Source: Proteiniphilum saccharofermentans (GTDB lineage Bacteria; Bacteroidota; Bacteroidia; Bacteroidales; Dysgonomonadaceae). Taken from it: DNA of 64,000 nt. Positions within the stretch are counted from its first letter, which is position 1, and each line of letters opens with the position of its first letter. This document shows, piece by piece, positions 43,636 through 52,691 of this stretch. The position numbers were made by a program, and so were the translations under genes. The DNA is taken from NCBI RefSeq assembly GCF_900095135.1, contig NZ_LT605205.1, forward strand, positions 2,914,001-2,978,000, read 5' to 3'. The notes beneath the pieces are model-generated. The model was not told where the DNA came from. It saw only the letters and a program-made list of their open reading frames with translations, and searched no databases.

Positions 43636-43966
43636 TGAAAATCGATGAACGCATCCGATTTACCCGACGAATGAACTATTTTTTCCTTTAAACGATACCT
43701 TTTTTCTCCGTCCTGGAAAATGGCTGTAAATGTATGAAAATAACAGTAAGCCATATGAAAAGAAACACATTTTTTTATTCTTTTTCTCGTTGGAGACAAC
43801 TCTCCTGCTATTATCTGTAAGTTGCATCGGTAAGGGGTAACGCCAGGCCCATGAACGCAAATGGTTTATTGGTATTGTGAAGGAGAAGCAATAAAAATTA
43901 TAATTTGTGATGATAATTTTATAAATTTGCACACATTTATATTTTTACCGCACAATAACAATCAAA
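43636..43966. other. Gap between divergent LiaF-like and maeB genes
   Basis: About 330 bases with no supported gene; the short ORFs here have no recognisable product. The right end holds the maeB -7 box at 43922-43929. Nothing else is seen. Confidence 0.45.
43922..43929 (+). promoter_or_regulatory. -7 box of maeB
   Basis: TAAATTTG, about 38 bases before the ATG at 43967. A TTTG upstream is only 14 bases away, too close, so the -33 box is uncertain. Confidence 0.4.
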
Positions 43967-46270
43967 ATGGCAAATAATAAACTACATGACGACGCCCTTG
44001 CCTATCATTCGCAGGGGCGCCCCGGAAAAATAGAAGTTGTTCCCACAAAACCCCATAGTTCGCAACGCGATCTCTCACTCGCCTACTCTCCCGGCGTGGC
44101 AGAACCTTGCCTGGAGATCGAAAAAGATCCGCAGACAGCCTATGATTACACATCGAAAGGTAATTTAGTGGCAGTAATCTCCAACGGTACCGCCGTACTG
44201 GGTCTGGGTGATATTGGTGCAATGGCAGGTAAACCCGTGATGGAAGGGAAAGGATTGCTCTTCAAAATATTCGCCGGGATCGATGTGTTCGATATCGAGG
44301 TAAACGAAAAAGATCCCGAAAAATTTATTGAAGTGGTGAAAGCCATCTCCCCTACTTTCGGGGGCATCAACCTGGAGGATATCAAAGCGCCGGAATGCTT
44401 CGAGATCGAAGAACGCCTGAAAAATGAACTGGATATACCCATTATGCATGACGACCAGCATGGTACGGCAATCATCTCCGCCTGCGGATTGTTGAATGCA
44501 TTGGAACTAAACGGTAAGAAGATTGAAGATATCCGTATCGTGGTGAACGGTGCGGGAGCCGCTGCCAACTCTTGTACACAGTTATACATCGCTTTGGGAG
44601 CAAAACCGGAAAATATCGTGATGCTCGACTCAAAAGGGGTGATCAACACTTCGAGGACCGACCTGAATGATCGCAAAAAACCATTTGCCACTACCCGCAA
44701 TATCTTTACTTTAGAGGAAGCTATAAAGGATGCCGATATGTTCCTTGGTCTTTCCGTAGCCGATGTTCTTACTCCCGAAATGCTCCAGTCAATGAATTCC
44801 GACCCGATCGTATTTGCACTGGCCAACCCCAACCCGGAGATTTCTTACGAACTGGCCATGGCATCAAGAGAGGACATTATTTTCGCTACAGGACGTTCCG
44901 ATTATCCCAACCAGATCAATAATGTACTGGGATTCCCCTATATTTTCCGCGGAGCGCTCGATGTGCAGGCAACCTGCATCAACGAGGAGATGAAAGTCGC
45001 CACGGTGTACGCACTGGCAGAGCTGACTAAAAAAGCGGTGCCCGACGTGGTGAATGCCGCCTATAGCATCAAGAAACTGAGTTTCGGCAGAGACTATATC
45101 ATACCCAAACCCCTGGATCCGAGATTGCTGACTACTGTCGCCCCGGCAGTGGCAAAAGCAGCTATGGAGTCGGGTATAGCCCGCAAACCGATCACCGACT
45201 GGGAACAATATGACCATAAGTTGCGTGACCTGATGGGATTGGACAACAAGATGATCCGCCGCCTGTTCGAGATGGCGCGCCAGAATCCGAAGCGAGTAGT
45301 CTTTTCCGAAACTAACCACCTCAACATGCTCAAGGCAGCCGAAACGGCGTATGCCGAAGGGATATGCAAACCCGTTCTGCTCGGGAACGAAGAGAAGATT
45401 GCCAAAGTAGCCAAAGAAAACCAGATCAGCCTCGAAGGAATTGAGATCGTGAACCTCCGGCACGACCGGGAAGAAGAGCGGCGTTTACGTTATGCGGAAC
45501 TCCTTGCACAGAAGCGGAAACGACACGGTATGACCTTCGACGAAGCAGCCGAGAAGATGTTTGAGCGGAACTATTTCGGCATGATGATGGTAGAGACGGG
45601 CGATGTGGACGCCATGATTACGGGTGTGTTCAGTAAATATGCCGATACCACTGATATCGCCAAAGAGGTGATCGGTATCCGTGACGGGTTGAACCACATC
45701 GGCGCCATGCATATTGTCAATACAAAAAAGGGTGTACTCTTCCTTGCCGATACACTCTTCAACCGCCATCCCGACACCGAGGCGCTGATAGATATCGCCC
45801 GGCTGGCCAACGCTACTGTTAAGTTTTTCGCGCACGATCCGGTAATCGCCATGATCTCCTACTCCAATTTCGGGGCAGACTCGGTGGGTAGTCCCGCCAG
45901 CGTGCACAAGGTGGTGGAGACGCTGCACGAAAGATACCCGAACCTGGTAGTGGACGGTGAAATGCAGGTAAACTATGCACTCAACAAAGAACTGCGCGAC
46001 AAGAAATACCCGTTTACCCGCCTACGTGATAAAGAAGTAAATACCTTGGTATTTCCCAATCTCAGCTCGGCCAATTCAGCCTATAAATTGTTAAGGGAAA
46101 CCGGTACGAAAGATATTATCGGTCCGATCCAAATGGGATTGAAGAAACCGGTACATATCCTCGATGTGGAAACATCGGTACGCGATATAGTCCACATGGT
46201 AGCAGTAGCAGTAATCGATGCGATTGTGGAGGAAAATATCCAAACCAACAACCTCACAAGGATAGAATAG
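43967..46270 (+). CDS. maeB: NADP-dependent malic enzyme fused to a phosphotransacetylase domain
   Basis: A 767-residue cytoplasmic enzyme. Residues 1 to about 430 form the malic enzyme part: LAYSPGVAEPCLEIEKDP, NGTAVLGLGDIGAMAGKPVMEGKG, IPIMHDDQHGTAIISACGLLNAL and VVNGAGAAANSC (NAD(P) site). The rest resembles phosphate acetyltransferase (VVFSETNHLNMLKAAE, YFGMMMVETGDVDAMITG, NLSSANSAYKLLRETG), a domain that in MaeB proteins regulates activity, for example in response to acetyl-CoA. It decarboxylates malate to pyruvate, making NADPH. A TrpB-like gene follows after 103 bases that contain two hairpins. Confidence 0.95.
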   Translation: MANNKLHDDALAYHSQGRPGKIEVVPTKPHSSQRDLSLAYSPGVAEPCLEIEKDPQTAYDYTSKGNLVAVISNGTAVLGLGDIGAMAGKPVMEGKGLLFKIFAGIDVFDIEVNEKDPEKFIEVVKAISPTFGGINLEDIKAPECFEIEERLKNELDIPIMHDDQHGTAIISACGLLNALELNGKKIEDIRIVVNGAGAAANSCTQLYIALGAKPENIVMLDSKGVINTSRTDLNDRKKPFATTRNIFTLEEAIKDADMFLGLSVADVLTPEMLQSMNSDPIVFALANPNPEISYELAMASREDIIFATGRSDYPNQINNVLGFPYIFRGALDVQATCINEEMKVATVYALAELTKKAVPDVVNAAYSIKKLSFGRDYIIPKPLDPRLLTTVAPAVAKAAMESGIARKPITDWEQYDHKLRDLMGLDNKMIRRLFEMARQNPKRVVFSETNHLNMLKAAETAYAEGICKPVLLGNEEKIAKVAKENQISLEGIEIVNLRHDREEERRLRYAELLAQKRKRHGMTFDEAAEKMFERNYFGMMMVETGDVDAMITGVFSKYADTTDIAKEVIGIRDGLNHIGAMHIVNTKKGVLFLADTLFNRHPDTEALIDIARLANATVKFFAHDPVIAMISYSNFGADSVGSPASVHKVVETLHERYPNLVVDGEMQVNYALNKELRDKKYPFTRLRDKEVNTLVFPNLSSANSAYKLLRETGTKDIIGPIQMGLKKPVHILDVETSVRDIVHMVAVAVIDAIVEENIQTNNLTRIE

Positions 46271-46284
46271 AAAACATCACCTCA

Positions 46285-46335
46285 CCCCGGCAATGTAAAT
46301 CCGGGCAACTACCCTGTAAAACGGTTTTGCAGGGA
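46285..46335. promoter_or_regulatory. Two tandem hairpins between maeB and the TrpB-like gene
   Basis: First hairpin: CCCGG (46286-46290) / CCGGG (46301-46305). Second: CCCTGTAAAA (46312-46321) / TTTTGCAGGG (46325-46334) with a 3-base loop and one T-G wobble. Neither is followed by a T-run, so they may stabilise or process the mRNA rather than terminate. Confidence 0.5.
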
Positions 46336-46373
46336 GAAACAAACAGAAAATTAAACCTAAACAAAATATAGAA

Positions 46374-47729
46374 ATGATGGAAAAAAGAAAGAAATTCATT
46401 CTCCCCGAAGCAGAGATACCTACCCAATGGTATAATGTGACGGCTGAAATGAAAAACAAACCTCAACCCATGATCAACCCGCAGACGAAAGAACCATTGA
46501 AAGCGGAAGATCTTTACCCACTCTTTGCCGAAGAACTGTCGCGACAGGAGATGAACCAGACCGATGCCTGGATCGATATCCCCGAGGAGGTTAGAGAGAA
46601 ATACAAAATTTACCGCCCCAGCCCGCTGGTACGCGCTACCGGATTGGAAAAAGCACTCGGCACACCGGCACATATCTACTTCAAGAACGAAAGTGTAAGC
46701 CCGGTAGGTTCACACAAACTCAATTCGGCACTGCCTCAGGCCTACTATAATAAGATAGAAGGAATAACCAACATCACTACCGAGACCGGTGCAGGACAAT
46801 GGGGTACCGCACTGGCATTTGCCGCGAAAGCATTCGACCTGGAACTGGCGGTCTATATGGTGAAGATCAGCTATGAGCAGAAACCCTACCGCCGCTCGCT
46901 GATGCAGACCTGGGGAGCTCAGGTGATCCCTTCCCCCAGTATGTCGACCAAAGCAGGACGTAAAATCATCACCGAGCATCCCAATTATCAAGGCAGCCTG
47001 GGAACAGCTATCTCCGAAGCCATTGAATTGGCTATGCAGACTCCCAACTGCAAATACACGCTGGGAAGTGTGCTCAACCACGTATCGCTGCACCAGACGA
47101 TTATCGGCTTGGAAGCAGAGAAACAGATGGCGATGGCCGACGAGTATCCCGACGTGGTAATTGGCTGTTTTGGCGGTGGTTCCAACTTCTCCGGTATCAG
47201 CTTTCCATTCCTGCGTCACAATATTGCCGGAAAAACCAACACACGGTTTATTGCGGCCGAGCCTGCATCCTGTCCCAAGCTGACGCGAGGGGAGTTCCGT
47301 TATGATTTTGGTGACGAGACCGGCTATACACCGCTGATCCCGATGTACACACTGGGGCACAAGTTCGCCCCGGCCAATATCCACGCCGGAGGATTGCGTT
47401 ATCACGGGGCAGGTAGTATCGTGAGCCAACTGCTGAAAGATAAGTTGATTGAGGCGGTAAGCATCAAACAGCTGGAGACGTTTGAAGCAGGTATACTCTT
47501 TGCCCGTACCGAAGGTATCATCCCTGCTCCCGAATCGACCCATGCTATTGCGGTAGCCGTCCGGGAAGCATTACAAGCCAAAGAAGAGGGAAAAGAAAAG
47601 GTTATTCTGTTCAATCTCTCTGGACACGGATTGGTAGATATGGCCGCTTACGACCAATATCTGGCGGGTGATCTGAGTAATCATGAGGTTTCGGATGAAG
47701 ATATCCGCAAATTTTCAGCTGAGTCCTGA
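46374..47729 (+). CDS. TrpB2-like PLP enzyme (tryptophan synthase beta-like)
   Basis: A 451-residue PLP enzyme of the TrpB2 type, longer than the usual TrpB by an N-terminal part. The cofactor Lys lies in VGSHKLNSALPQAYYNK; TETGAGQWGTALAFAAKAFDL and GCFGGGSNFSGISFPFL (phosphate-binding glycines) are typical, and AEPASCPKLTRGEF, with a downstream GGLRYHGAGSIVSQL, marks the TrpB2 group. It condenses indole with serine, and in some organisms prefers phosphoserine. No trpA is near, so it may salvage indole or have another beta-substitution role. ATG at 46374 or the next codon. Confidence 0.9.
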   Translation: MMEKRKKFILPEAEIPTQWYNVTAEMKNKPQPMINPQTKEPLKAEDLYPLFAEELSRQEMNQTDAWIDIPEEVREKYKIYRPSPLVRATGLEKALGTPAHIYFKNESVSPVGSHKLNSALPQAYYNKIEGITNITTETGAGQWGTALAFAAKAFDLELAVYMVKISYEQKPYRRSLMQTWGAQVIPSPSMSTKAGRKIITEHPNYQGSLGTAISEAIELAMQTPNCKYTLGSVLNHVSLHQTIIGLEAEKQMAMADEYPDVVIGCFGGGSNFSGISFPFLRHNIAGKTNTRFIAAEPASCPKLTRGEFRYDFGDETGYTPLIPMYTLGHKFAPANIHAGGLRYHGAGSIVSQLLKDKLIEAVSIKQLETFEAGILFARTEGIIPAPESTHAIAVAVREALQAKEEGKEKVILFNLSGHGLVDMAAYDQYLAGDLSNHEVSDEDIRKFSAES

Positions 47730-47838
47730 TCTCATTGAGAATAAGCGCTATTGCGGATAAACAGACGAAAAAGGGTGAAAAATAACATAAATAATTTGGA
47801 AGTTTCATTTTTAGCCCCTATCTTTGAAAATACAATTG

Positions 47839-47895
47839 AACTATTTCGTTAAGCGAATACAGAGGCAAAACCTGTTTTGACTATGTTGAGCGTAG
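47839..47895 (-). repeat. Dispersed palindromic repeat, copy D
   Basis: Minus-strand copy: CGCTCAACATAG, the central palindrome CAAAAC-ag-GTTTTG (about 47864-47877), then CCTCTGTATTCG and CTTAACGAAATAGTTC. The last 16 bases are identical to copy B at 57050-57065, while the central arms are different but still paired. Confidence 0.65.
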
Positions 47896-48101
47896 AAATA
47901 GTCTAAATTTATTGAATGAGTTATTGCCGCATTGGTCGATTGGGAAACTCATCAATTACATTTTATGAACCGAGACTCGTTTTTGGCATCAATGGCGGGC
48001 CGCATCCTTCGGGATTCCGGTTTTACCGGGACAGCGGATTACAAAGATACCGAGACACTCAAATCCTGTCATAAGGAGTTTCGTCTTATTCCACCGGTGC
48101 G

Positions 48102-48157
48102 GCTTTTTATAAAAAGCAGATTAGCAAGAAGATCTTCTCTGATTGCAGTCTGCTTTT
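48102..48157 (+). promoter_or_regulatory. Alternative hairpins ahead of the chromate transporters
   Basis: GCTTTTTATAAAAAGC (48102-48117) is a perfect 16-base palindrome. Its second half plus the next bases (AAAAGCAGA, 48112-48120) can instead pair with TCTGCTTTT (48149-48157), enclosing an inner AGAAGATCTTCT palindrome and an AGCAA/TTGC pairing. The same segment therefore takes part in two exclusive structures, as in attenuators. They lie 110-160 bases before the first chrA start. Confidence 0.5.
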
Positions 48158-48264
48158 CACTTTATATGGGAGATGATTCGAGAATTCAAGATTCAAAATT
48201 CAAGATTTCATTGTCAACTGTCAATTATCCATTGTCAATTGAGTAAAATTGGCACATTATCAAG

Positions 48265-48822
48265 ATGGCTACAATAAAACAATATTGGGAAATCTTCATT
48301 GTCTTTTTTAAGATCGGCGCCTTCACTTTTGGTGGTGGTTACGCCATGATTCCCCTTATCCGCAACGAGGTAGTCAACAAAAAGAGATGGATACAAGATG
48401 ACGAATTTATAGATATGCTTGCTATTGCCCAGTCCATGCCCGGCCCTATCGCACTCAATACAGCCTTGTTCGTGGGAAATAAACGGCGAGGATTTAAAGG
48501 TAGCCTCTTTTCTGCAGCAGGCGTTATTTTACCCTCCTTTATCGTGATCCTGCTTATCGCCATGGTGTTCACCCAGTTCAAGGATAACGAGGTAGTAGAG
48601 CGTATATTCAAAGGTATCCGTCCCGCAGTGGTAGCACTAATTGTCGCACCCCTGTTGAGTCTGGGCAAATCGGCCGGGGTGAGATGGAAGAACCTATGGA
48701 TTCCCGTTGCTGTAGCACTTGCAGTCTGGCAGCTAAACGTCTCCCCCATGTATATTGTACTCGCAGCTATCCTTTTAGGAATTTCCCATTTTATTTATTT
48801 GAGAACGAAAATAAATAAGTAA
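48265..48822 (+). CDS. chrA: Chromate transporter, short-chain (first half-protein)
   Basis: A 185-residue membrane protein with the single-domain CHR fold: FKIGAFTFGGGYAMIPLIRNEVV, then DMLAIAQSMPGPIALNTALFVG (the PGP motif) and about six hydrophobic segments, ending in LAVWQLNVSPMYIVLAAILLG. Short CHR proteins work as pairs with opposite membrane orientation, and a second one follows after 1 base. The family exports chromate, but in anaerobes without known chromate exposure the true anion may be another. Confidence 0.9.
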   Translation: MATIKQYWEIFIVFFKIGAFTFGGGYAMIPLIRNEVVNKKRWIQDDEFIDMLAIAQSMPGPIALNTALFVGNKRRGFKGSLFSAAGVILPSFIVILLIAMVFTQFKDNEVVERIFKGIRPAVVALIVAPLLSLGKSAGVRWKNLWIPVAVALAVWQLNVSPMYIVLAAILLGISHFIYLRTKINK

Positions 48823-48823
48823 T

Positions 48824-49381
48824 ATGGAACTATTGGACCTCTATCTGGCATTGTTTGTAGCATTCTTTAAGATCGGCCTGTTCGGTTTTGGAGGAGGGTA
48901 TGCCATGCTGCCTCTTATACAGCACGAGATCGTCGATACGCATCAATGGATGTCGGTAAGCGACTTCACCGATATTGTGGCTATCTCACAGACCACGCCG
49001 GGGCCTATAGCCTTCAATTCAGCTACTTATATAGGTTATTCGGCCGTTACGGAGATGGGGTTTGCGTCGGGTTACGGAGTGATCGGCTCGGCAATCTGCA
49101 CCTTTGCGGTAAGTCTGCCCTCTCTTATCCTGATGACACTTGTCACCGCTTTTTTCTTCCGCCTCAAGAATAACCCATGGTTGCAGTCGGCCCTCTCGAT
49201 TCTGAAACCGGCTATTATCGGGTTGATTGCTTCCGCAGCACTTATACTGATTACTCCTTACAATTTTATTGATTATAAAAGCTGGATCATTTTTGGAGTG
49301 GTATTGGCGGCATCCATCAAAAAGGTCGATCCGATCCTGCTTATTTTTCTCTCCGGTGTGATTGGACTGATTCTTTATTGA
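48824..49381 (+). CDS. chrA: Chromate transporter, short-chain (second half-protein)
   Basis: A 185-residue membrane protein homologous to the one before it: FKIGLFGFGGGYAMLPLIQHEIV, then DIVAISQTTPGPIAFNSATYIGY and a hydrophobic C-terminal half. Equal length and the 1-base gap support a heterodimeric transporter. Its end overlaps the convergent small membrane protein gene by 7 bases. Confidence 0.9.
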   Translation: MELLDLYLALFVAFFKIGLFGFGGGYAMLPLIQHEIVDTHQWMSVSDFTDIVAISQTTPGPIAFNSATYIGYSAVTEMGFASGYGVIGSAICTFAVSLPSLILMTLVTAFFFRLKNNPWLQSALSILKPAIIGLIASAALILITPYNFIDYKSWIIFGVVLAASIKKVDPILLIFLSGVIGLILY

Positions 49382-49629
49382 GAGGTGTTCTCCGGTCTCC
49401 CGGATTCATTTGTCTCATTTGAGTCTTCTTTCTGAAATTCCGCTGACTCCTTGAGTGCTTTTTTCAATGCCTTTTCAGCCTTCCGCCTTCTCCGGCTCCT
49501 CTTTCCGGCCCGGATAAGCAGTACCAGAAAAAACAGGAGTAATAGCGCAATCAGAACTAAAAACCATGTTTCAGTATAAAAAGGGTCGTTACTATAGTCA
49601 ATGCCTATATCAAGGTTTATCTCCTCCAT
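49375..49629 (-). CDS. Small membrane protein with a basic/charged tail
   Basis: An 84-residue protein from the ATG at 49627-49629 (MEEINLDIG): a short polar N terminus, one membrane segment (WFLVLIALLLLFFLVLLI), then a very basic stretch (KRSRRRRKAEKALKKALK) and an acidic, Asn/Ser-rich end. No family is recognised. The longer frame from 49644 would start within the 10-base tandem repeat, so the shorter start is preferred. It is probably co-transcribed with the GNAT gene upstream. Confidence 0.6.
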   Translation of the reverse strand: MEEINLDIGIDYSNDPFYTETWFLVLIALLLLFFLVLLIRAGKRSRRRRKAEKALKKALKESAEFQKEDSNETNESGRPENTSQ

Positions 49630-49630
49630 C

Positions 49631-49700
49631 TCATTCAATCTCATTCAATCTCCTTCAATCTTCTTCAATCTCACTCAATCTCCATCAATCTCACTCAACA
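49631..49700 (-). repeat. Seven tandem copies of a 10-base unit
   Basis: Units of the type TCATTCAATC / TCACTCAATC / TCCTTCAATC follow each other without gaps from 49631 to 49700. They form the end of the acetyltransferase gene (last seven or eight codons) and the whole leader of the next gene on the minus strand, where they read GATTGAATGA and include AAGGAG and GATGGAG, Shine-Dalgarno-like motifs. Confidence 0.75.
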
Positions 49701-50193
49701 TATCTATTCTCTGATAAGCAAGCCGTTCTGTTCCATTGGAGACATAGATGATACCGCAGTAGGTAAATCCCAGTTTTTTGAGTATCCGCTGCATCACACG
49801 GTTATCACGATGCGTATCTACCCGAATGTTGTTACATTGAGAGAAACACCACCGGAAGCAGGCTTCGGCAATTCCTTTTTCTTTGCCTGATGATGCGATA
49901 CGGTGTACGGTACCATAGAGGTCATTATTGAGCCATTCTCCCTCATAGATCTTCTCATAAGTAGGATCATCGCCAATGATAAAACAGAAAGTACCAATCA
50001 ATTCTCCCTCCTGGTTTTCACAGACAAAACTGTGTCCTGCATCTATCTCTTCTTTGATAAAGGCAACCGAGGGATAGCCGTCCGTCCATTGCGAAACATT
50101 TCCGGTACTGCACATAAAATCACGGGCGATGGCATATATCTCCATCACCTCCGGCAGATCGTCATGGGTTGTGGGTCGTATCCGGGTGATCAT
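49675..50193 (-). CDS. GNAT-family N-acetyltransferase
   Basis: A 172-residue protein of the GNAT fold: ITRIRPTTHDDLPEVMEIYAIARDFM at the start, ELIGTFCFIIGDDPTYEKI (beta-strand 4), a loop SSGKEKGIAEACFRWCF at the acetyl-CoA site and NRVMQRILKKLGFTYCGIIYV at the end. The substrate is unknown. The last seven or eight codons (ending MLSEIDGD) are encoded by a tandem 10-base repeat, so the natural C terminus may vary between strains. Confidence 0.85.
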   Translation of the reverse strand: MITRIRPTTHDDLPEVMEIYAIARDFMCSTGNVSQWTDGYPSVAFIKEEIDAGHSFVCENQEGELIGTFCFIIGDDPTYEKIYEGEWLNNDLYGTVHRIASSGKEKGIAEACFRWCFSQCNNIRVDTHRDNRVMQRILKKLGFTYCGIIYVSNGTERLAYQRIDMLSEIDGD

Positions 50194-50250
50194 TCCAATT
50201 ATTTACAGCACTACGGTTGGGTTGTCTTGACTTTTGATTCTTATCTCTCT

Positions 50251-52671
50251 TTATGCCTTTTTTGCCGATGGTTTCTTGGTTGTCTTCTTTGCCGACGATT
50301 TTCCAGTCGATGATTTCTTTGCCGCAGTCTTGGTGGCGGCTGCTTTTGTTGCTCCCTTCCCAGCTTTGGGTTCCTTTCCCTTATCTGTATCGGCAATAAT
50401 CTTACGGCAATCTTCCAGGGAGAGTTCCTCCGGTTTTTGCCCTTTGGGAATCTTATAATTCGATTTTTTGTAGGCGATATAGGGACCGTAACGACCGTTC
50501 AACACCTGTAGGTCGGGATCTTCCTCAAAAGTTTTGATGACCTTTTCCTTATCTTTTTTCTCCTTCGCCTCGATCAGTTCAATAGCTTCATCGAGCCGGA
50601 CCTCTAACGGATCGACTCCCTTAGGTAATGAAACAAATTTATTGTTGTGACGGATATAAGGACCAAACCGACCAACCCCGATCACCACCTCTTTCCCTCT
50701 AAATTCACCCACTGTTCGCGGTAATTCAAACAGTTTCAGGGTCTCTTCGAGAGTGATGGTCTCGATAGATTGTGATTTTTGCAACGAAGCAAAAAGCGGT
50801 TTCTCCTCTTCATCCTGGGTTCCTATCTGCGCCATGGCACCATAACGACCTATCTTCACCGATACCTGGCGCCCCGTCTTGGGATCCGTACCCAACACCC
50901 GTTCACCCGCTTTGTGTTCGGTGCGCATCTGCGACGTCTCTTCCACGATGGGGTGAAACATTTTATAGAAATCGGCAATCGATTTGTTCCACTGGGCTTC
51001 ACCCTCGGCAATCTTATCGAAATCCTTCTCCACTTTGGCCGTAAAATTGTAATCGACGATCGAGGGGAAATACTCCACCAGAAAATCGTTTACTACCATA
51101 CCGATATCAGTCGGGATTAATTTATTTTTATCGGCACCGGCAATCTCTTTTTTGTGGGTATCTTTAATAACTCCTTTCTTGAGGGTAAGGATATTATAGA
51201 TTCTCTCTTCTCCTTCTATATTCCCTTTCTCCACATACTCCCGGTTGATGATGGTAGAAATGGTAGGTGCATAAGTAGAAGGGCGTCCGATACCCAGTTC
51301 TTCCATCTTCCTCACCAATGCTGCTTCGGTATATCTCGGGGGACGTTGTGTAAAGCGTTCTGTTGCATTCGTCTCCAGCATGGTGAGTTGTTCACCTTTT
51401 TTCATGGGAGGCAGCATCCCCTCTTCATTTTCACCGTTCTCCTCGTCGGTTCCTTCCAGATAGACCCTCAGAAATCCGTCGAATTTAATTACTTCACCGT
51501 TAGCCACGAATTTACCGTCGTTGTTGGAAATAGTGATATCTGCAGTAGTGCGCTCCAATTCGGCATCCGCCATCTGCGAAGCAATGGTACGCTTCCAGAT
51601 CAGCTCATAGAGCCGCTTCTCCTGGGCAGTACCATCAATCTCATGTGTACTGATATAAGTCGGGCGGATAGCTTCGTGCGCCTCCTGTGCACCCTTAGAC
51701 TGGGTAGCGTACTGCCGGCTTTTGATATATTTCTCTCCGTATTGACTGCTAATTTCCGTTTTGGCAGTTCCGATCGCCAGTGCGGAGAGATGTACCGAGT
51801 CGGTACGCATATAGGTTATCTTCCCTGACTCGTAAAGGCGTTGCGCCACCATCATGGTCTGTCCTACCGAGAAGCCCAGCTTACGCGACGCTTCCTGTTG
51901 CAGGGTGGAGGTTGTGAATGGAGGTGCAGGCGATTTCTTTGCCGGACGAACATGGACATCGCCCACGGTAAAGGCCGATGTCTTGAGTTGCTCTAACAGC
52001 ACCAGCGCTTCAGCTTTGGTCTTAAGCCGTTTGTTATATTCGGCTTTGATCTCATACTGATGCCCGTTCTCCTCTTTAGTGAAAAGGGCTACAATCCTGT
52101 AAGCCGCTTCCGATTTGAAATTCTGGATTTCCCGTTCCCTTTCGACAATCAGGCGTACTGCGACAGATTGCACACGTCCGGCAGAGAGGGCCGGTTTTAT
52201 CTTTCTCCACAACACCGGCGAGAGCTCGAAGCCCACGATACGGTCGAGTACCCTCCGCGCCTGCTGTGCATCCACTAAGTTCTGGTCGATCTTACGGGGA
52301 TTTTGGATTGCTTGTTGAATGGCATCCTTTGTGATTTCGTGAAATACGATACGTTTGGTCTTATCCTCCTTCAGCTCCAGCGCATCAAAGAGATGCCATG
52401 AGATGGCCTCCCCCTCGCGGTCCTCATCGGAAGCGAGCCAGACCGTTTCAGCTTTTTTCGCCGCCGCCTTCAGCTCATTAACAACTTTTTTCTTATCGGC
52501 AGGAATCTCATAAATCGGCATAAAGCCGTTCTCAATATCGATACTGAAATCTTTTTTCTTCAGATCGCGAATATGCCCGTAGCTGGACATGACATGAAAA
52601 TCCTTTCCGAGAAACCTCTCAATTGTCTTTGCTTTCGCAGGTGACTCTACGATAACCAGGTTTTTATCCAT
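50251..52671 (-). CDS. topA: DNA topoisomerase I
   Basis: An 806-residue type IA topoisomerase that relaxes negatively supercoiled DNA. The TOPRIM domain has VIVESPAKAKTIERFLG and SDEDREGEAI (metal-binding Asp residues, about 81-90); the active-site Tyr287 is in ITYMRTDSVHL. Two C-terminal repeats (KIGRYGAMAQIG, GVGRFGPYIRHNN, and a third, NGRYGPYIAYK) follow without the Cys-type zinc ribbons of E. coli TopA. The end, from about residue 770, is a Lys/Ala/Ser-rich tail for DNA contact. Confidence 0.96.
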   Translation of the reverse strand: MDKNLVIVESPAKAKTIERFLGKDFHVMSSYGHIRDLKKKDFSIDIENGFMPIYEIPADKKKVVNELKAAAKKAETVWLASDEDREGEAISWHLFDALELKEDKTKRIVFHEITKDAIQQAIQNPRKIDQNLVDAQQARRVLDRIVGFELSPVLWRKIKPALSAGRVQSVAVRLIVEREREIQNFKSEAAYRIVALFTKEENGHQYEIKAEYNKRLKTKAEALVLLEQLKTSAFTVGDVHVRPAKKSPAPPFTTSTLQQEASRKLGFSVGQTMMVAQRLYESGKITYMRTDSVHLSALAIGTAKTEISSQYGEKYIKSRQYATQSKGAQEAHEAIRPTYISTHEIDGTAQEKRLYELIWKRTIASQMADAELERTTADITISNNDGKFVANGEVIKFDGFLRVYLEGTDEENGENEEGMLPPMKKGEQLTMLETNATERFTQRPPRYTEAALVRKMEELGIGRPSTYAPTISTIINREYVEKGNIEGEERIYNILTLKKGVIKDTHKKEIAGADKNKLIPTDIGMVVNDFLVEYFPSIVDYNFTAKVEKDFDKIAEGEAQWNKSIADFYKMFHPIVEETSQMRTEHKAGERVLGTDPKTGRQVSVKIGRYGAMAQIGTQDEEEKPLFASLQKSQSIETITLEETLKLFELPRTVGEFRGKEVVIGVGRFGPYIRHNNKFVSLPKGVDPLEVRLDEAIELIEAKEKKDKEKVIKTFEEDPDLQVLNGRYGPYIAYKKSNYKIPKGQKPEELSLEDCRKIIADTDKGKEPKAGKGATKAAATKTAAKKSSTGKSSAKKTTKKPSAKKA

Positions 52672-52691
52672 TCAACTTTACAATTTGGGTG

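Larger units (their letters stand above)
47730..48264. other. 535-base intergenic region with repeat and alternative hairpins
   Basis: No supported gene; an ORF of 104 codons (47932-48246) has no recognisable product and runs through repeats. The region holds the dispersed repeat copy D, mutually exclusive hairpins at 48102-48157, and an AATTCAAGATTC-type relic with CATTGTCAA-type units at 48180-48245. A TTTG at 47794-47797, with a TAT-CTTTG-like element about 20 bases on, could start a long leader for the chromate transporters. Confidence 0.5.

Noticed and set aside
43636-43921. Small minus-strand ORFs (63 and 90 codons) between the LiaF-like gene and maeB
   Set aside because: They overlap each other in different frames, have no convincing signal or motif and no ordered upstream promoter.
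47932-48246. 104-codon plus-strand ORF between the TrpB2-like and chromate transporter genes
   Set aside because: The translation has no family-like features and its end runs through AATTCAAGATTC and CATTGTCAA repeats, so it is treated as chance.
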